Positions 5,506 to 7,143 of a stretch of DNA of 7,143 nt are shown in pieces. The position numbers and the translations under genes are program-made. The notes below the pieces were generated by a model, which was given only the letters and a program-made list of their open reading frames with translations, was not told where the DNA came from and made no database searches. Each line of letters starts with the position of its first letter. Position 1 is the stretch's first letter. The DNA is from Thermaerobacter marianensis (GTDB taxonomy: Bacteria; Bacillota; Sulfobacillia; DYIH01; DYIG01): positions 5,305 to 12,447 of the forward strand of contig DYIG01000033.1 of assembly GCA_020723725.1 (NCBI GenBank), read 5' to 3'.

Positions 5506-6333
5506 TTATTTTAATAGCTGTTCTAACGCCTCGGCAACGCCGCTCCGGTTATTGTCACTAACCGTAACCCAATCGGCGGCGGCCTTTGCGCCCGGGGAGG
5601 CATTGGCAACTGCAACCCCCTGTCCGGCCCAGGCAAGCATGTCTGAGTCATTATCACCGTTGCCTATGGCCGCCACCTGAGACCGCTCAAAGCCAAGATA
5701 CCTCGTCAGGTATTCCAATGCGGCGACCTTGGTGCTGCCGTGGCTCACGATATTCAGGGCAAAGTTGTTGGGTTTGTGACAGGTGATCAACCCCTGGAAT
5801 CGCTCCTGTAAATCCTGAAGGCAGGAGTCTATCTCTTGATAGTAAGGGGTTATCGCTAACATGGATGGCCAGCAAGCGGTATCGGTTTCCCGCAATGAAT
5901 TAAGGTAAGACACCACGTCAGCCACACCATGGCATTCCAGATAGAAACGCTGGCAAAGGTCTCTGGTTACCTCGTCGATCTCGGAGACCAGCATGATATC
6001 CTCGCAATAGGCCCTAACCCCCAGCCCCTTTGTCCTGAGGGATGAGGTGACTCGGGCGGCAATATGTGGGTCCATTGGCCTGTGAAGGTGGAGTGCCTTG
6101 CCGCGCACCAGGGCGCCGTTATAACAGATCACCGGCATTCCCGGGTCCAGTTCATTTGCGTAAGGCAGGACGGATGGGTAGGGTCGTCCGGTGGCCAGGG
6201 CAAAAATGACCCCATCCTCTTGCGCTTTGCGAATGGCGTTACGGTTATCGGGGCTTATCTGCTGGGCATCGTTCAACAGTGTTCCATCAAGGTCCAGCAC
6301 CACAAGCCGGGTAATTTTATCAATTGTCTGCAT
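5506..6333 (-). CDS. Cof-type HAD-IIB family hydrolase (sugar/nucleotide phosphatase-like)
   Basis: A 275-residue cytosolic phosphatase of the HAD superfamily with a C2B cap. Motif I is D14-L-D16-G-T-L-L, the nucleophile and acid/base pair; motif II is ATGRP with T48; motif III lysine is K202 in GSTK; motif IV lies in AIGNGDNDSDML (residues ~222-233). Usual family length is 265-285. In the motif IV region the register that best matches relatives (GDxxND) puts N225 where the first acidic residue normally is and D229 at the second. D227 could compensate, so activity is likely but not certain. Substrate cannot be told from sequence. The ATG at 6333 is preferred over the GTG at 6372 because GGAGG sits 5 nt upstream. 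First gene of the HAD, CMD-like, CcmC-like run; the gap to the next gene is 23 nt. Confidence 0.92.
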   Translation of the reverse strand: MQTIDKITRLVVLDLDGTLLNDAQQISPDNRNAIRKAQEDGVIFALATGRPYPSVLPYANELDPGMPVICYNGALVRGKALHLHRPMDPHIAARVTSSLRTKGLGVRAYCEDIMLVSEIDEVTRDLCQRFYLECHGVADVVSYLNSLRETDTACWPSMLAITPYYQEIDSCLQDLQERFQGLITCHKPNNFALNIVSHGSTKVAALEYLTRYLGFERSQVAAIGNGDNDSDMLAWAGQGVAVANASPGAKAAADWVTVSDNNRSGVAEALEQLLK

Positions 6334-6338
6334 GGGAT

Positions 6339-6343
6339 CCTCC
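6339..6343 (-). promoter_or_regulatory. Ribosome-binding site for the HAD phosphatase
   Basis: On the minus strand GGAGG is 5 nt before the ATG at 6333. It lies inside a longer reading frame that could begin with GTG at 6372, and it decides for the shorter 275-residue protein. Confidence 0.75.
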
Positions 6344-6349
6344 GAACAA

Positions 6350-6379
6350 AGTATCTGCTTGTGCTCATCCACTTGTCAA
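6350..6379 (-). promoter_or_regulatory. Candidate sigma-A-type promoter for the HAD-CMD-CcmC-like operon
   Basis: Minus strand: a perfect TTGACA (-35, plus-strand 6374-6379), 18-nt spacer, then GATACT (-10, 6350-6355). The -35 is ideal and the -10 matches 4 of 6. A start about 7 nt downstream would fall at the edge of the GGAGG site, giving an almost leaderless transcript, which weakens the call. Confidence 0.35.
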
Positions 6380-6401
6380 TCTAGTCATATAGTGCCATAA
6401 T
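6373..6401 (+). promoter_or_regulatory. Sigma-A-type promoter for the small secreted protein
   Basis: TTGTCA (-35, 6373-6378), a 17-nt spacer, and CATAAT (-10, 6396-6401) preceded by TGC, an extended -10. The -35 and -10 each match 5 of 6 consensus bases. A start near 6408 leaves a ~25-nt leader with AGGGGG at 6419-6424 before the ATG at 6434. Its -35 overlaps the -35 of the candidate minus-strand promoter. Confidence 0.6.
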
Positions 6402-6433
6402 GGGGGATAACTCTGGTTAGGGGGCTAGTTAAA

Positions 6434-6724
6434 ATGGGTGATGCAAAAGGTTTGGCGGTTAGGCCTGTGTATGTTGCTCTGGTAACCCTCTTACTCATGG
6501 GGTTGGCGGCTTGGGCTTGGGCCGCACCCGTGAAAGCCCCTGTTGATTCGGGAGAGGCAAGCGATACAGTGCAGGAAACGGCTGGTACAACTGGTGCCGC
6601 AGACCCCGGGGCAGACTACTACGACCTCCTTATGGAGCTTGAGATGTATGACTACGTGCCGGAGGAAAAGTGTCCGACAAAAGGCAAGGCCGGTAAGGTG
6701 GCGCCCGGTTTGCTTGCTCTCTAA
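6434..6724 (+). CDS. Small secreted protein of unknown function
   Basis: A 96-residue protein I do not recognise. It has a clear Sec-type signal peptide: a short N-terminus with K5 and R10, a hydrophobic core VYVALVTLLLMGLAAWAWA (residues 12-30), and an AWA or AWAA cleavage site around A30/A31. There is no lipobox Cys and no twin arginine. The mature part is ~65 residues: a low-complexity Ser/Thr/Ala/Gly/Asp/Glu-rich stretch (33-59), an acidic aromatic segment DYYDLLMELEMYDY (60-74), then EEKC with a single Cys and a basic Lys/Gly-rich tail. No CxxCH haem motif is present. AGGGGG lies 9 nt before the ATG and a good promoter lies just upstream, which supports it as a real gene. It is convergent with the cytochrome cd1-type gene and divergent from the HAD gene. 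Confidence 0.65.
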   Translation: MGDAKGLAVRPVYVALVTLLLMGLAAWAWAAPVKAPVDSGEASDTVQETAGTTGAADPGADYYDLLMELEMYDYVPEEKCPTKGKAGKVAPGLLAL

Positions 6725-6792
6725 AGGCCTGAAAAAAGCCCAACTGCCCGGCTCTCATCGTCGCTTGGAAACAACGAGAGGTGTATAATGGC

Positions 6793-6830
6793 AGAAAAGG
6801 AAGAAGGAGCCTCGCTGAGCCCCTTCTTCC
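6793..6830 (-). terminator. Intrinsic terminator of the cd1-type gene
   Basis: GGAAGAAGG (6799-6807) and CCTTCTTCC (6822-6830) form a perfect 9-bp stem with a 14-nt loop. On the minus strand the stem is followed by TTTTCT (plus-strand 6793-6798). It lies ~50 nt past the minus-strand TAA at 6881-6883. On the plus strand there is no T tract after it, so direction is minus. Confidence 0.7.
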
Positions 6831-6862
6831 CTGGGTTGGAGGATATGGAGAGGGTTGTACTA

Positions 6863-6883
6863 CCTTCTTTATATCCTTCTTTA
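6863..6883. repeat. Tandem 9-bp direct repeat at the end of the cd1-type gene
   Basis: CCTTCTTTA occurs twice (6863-6871 and 6875-6883) at a 12-bp period. Read on the minus strand it gives in-frame TAA, TAA and TAG at 6881-6883, 6869-6871 and 6860-6862, so the cd1-type gene ends in stacked stop codons. Probably a short local duplication. Confidence 0.55.
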
Positions 6884-7143
6884 GTGTGACGAGACCTTGT
6901 CGGCCGGTGACCGCAGCCCGGAGTTGTATTTACCGGTCGGGGTGTTAAGGCCCTTTATGCTCGCCACCTCTTCGAGTGTATTGGCATCATACACCACTAT
7001 CTCGCCTTCTTTGTCCCAGATACTGATGAGCACGTACTTGCCATCATAAGTGAACTCTGGGTGGATACTGACCTTACCCTTCCTCGGGATGATGGTCTTG
7101 AGCAGTTTGCACGGGTCTTCCTTATCGAAGACGTAGATCTCAT
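6881..7143 (-). CDS. Cytochrome cd1/haem d1 beta-propeller protein (NirS/NirN-type), C-terminal fragment
   Basis: This reading frame enters at the right edge and is not delimited by a start. The last 86 residues are visible: EIYVFDKEDP, a strand pair, V-S-I-H-P-E-F-T-Y-D-G-K-Y-V, LISIWDKEGEIVVYD, NTLEEVASIKGL and NTPTGKYN, then a polar tail ending VSSH. The HPEF block, the IWD/VVYD strands and the closing TPTGKYN resemble the last blade of cytochrome cd1 nitrite reductase, where the end reads TPTGKFN. NirS reduces nitrite to nitric oxide at haem d1; NirN and NirF are related propellers in haem d1 synthesis. TPTGKYN favours NirS/NirN over NirF, but the N-terminal haem c domain lies outside the window, so assignment stays open. 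The usual NirS tail after this motif is not recognisable here. The gene ends at TAA 6881-6883 and is followed by a good terminator. Confidence 0.68.
   Translation of the reverse strand, partial: EIYVFDKEDPCKLLKTIIPRKGKVSIHPEFTYDGKYVLISIWDKEGEIVVYDANTLEEVASIKGLNTPTGKYNSGLRSPADKVSSH

Noticed and set aside
6731..6756. T6 tract on the minus strand after an AGCC/GGCT pairing
   Set aside because: The stem is only 4 bp; the hairpin at 6793-6830 is a far better terminator for the same gene.
6765..6789. Perfect TATAAT (6784-6789) with an upstream TTGGAA
   Set aside because: The spacer is only 13 nt and no supported plus-strand gene follows; the hexamer alone is not enough.
6788..6889. 33-codon plus-strand ORF (MAEKEEGASLSPFF...) with GAGAGG upstream
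   Set aside because: It is built over the minus-strand terminator hairpin and the direct repeat, and overlaps the cd1-type stop; its coding look is explained by those elements. A homologue would be needed to revive it.

Overview
The window (7143 bp, moderately GC-rich, densely coded) looks like chromosome from a spore-forming Bacillota, probably an anaerobic clostridial or Peptococcaceae/Moorella-like lineage. The indications are a DUF1657 protein (a family typical of endospore formers), strong GGAGG ribosome-binding sites, frequent TTG/GTG starts, and a cobalamin-dependent QueG with a C-terminal HEAT-like extension. This is inference from gene content; no rRNA or other taxonomic marker is present, and no tRNA, CRISPR array or insertion sequence was seen.

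Layout. (1) 3-557, plus strand: the 3' part of a PduX-like L-threonine kinase (cobalamin side-chain synthesis), followed by a short hairpin terminator. (2) 624-866, minus strand: a DUF1657 protein, divergent from the next block. (3) 959-4548, plus strand: queG (epoxyqueuosine reductase, TTG start), a metallophosphoesterase overlapping it at ATGA, a 12-TM NnrS-like membrane protein, and tatC. (4) 4545-6333, minus strand: a compact run read as HAD-IIB phosphatase, then a cysteine-free carboxymuconolactone-decarboxylase-like protein, then a CcmC-like membrane protein lacking the tryptophan-rich haem motif. It meets tatC head-on, with both stop codons inside a single TTAA. (5) 6373-6401: a good plus-strand promoter whose -35 overlaps that of a candidate minus-strand promoter. 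It drives a small secreted protein of unknown function (6434-6724). (6) 6881-7143, minus strand: the C-terminus of a cytochrome cd1/haem d1 beta-propeller protein (NirS/NirN type), running off the window and ending in a good intrinsic terminator at 6793-6830.

How the genes may work together. PduX makes the cobalamin side-chain precursor and QueG uses cobalamin, so the left end has a loose B12 theme. From about 2.7 kb to the right edge the theme is membrane and exported redox biology: an NnrS-like putative metal/haem membrane protein, the Tat translocase core subunit, a CcmC-like protein and a cd1-type propeller. This would fit nitrogen-oxide respiration, but the link rests on proximity. The most unusual parts are the paired 'active-site-stripped' CMD and CcmC-like proteins in one operon, and the orphan secreted protein convergent with the cd1 gene.
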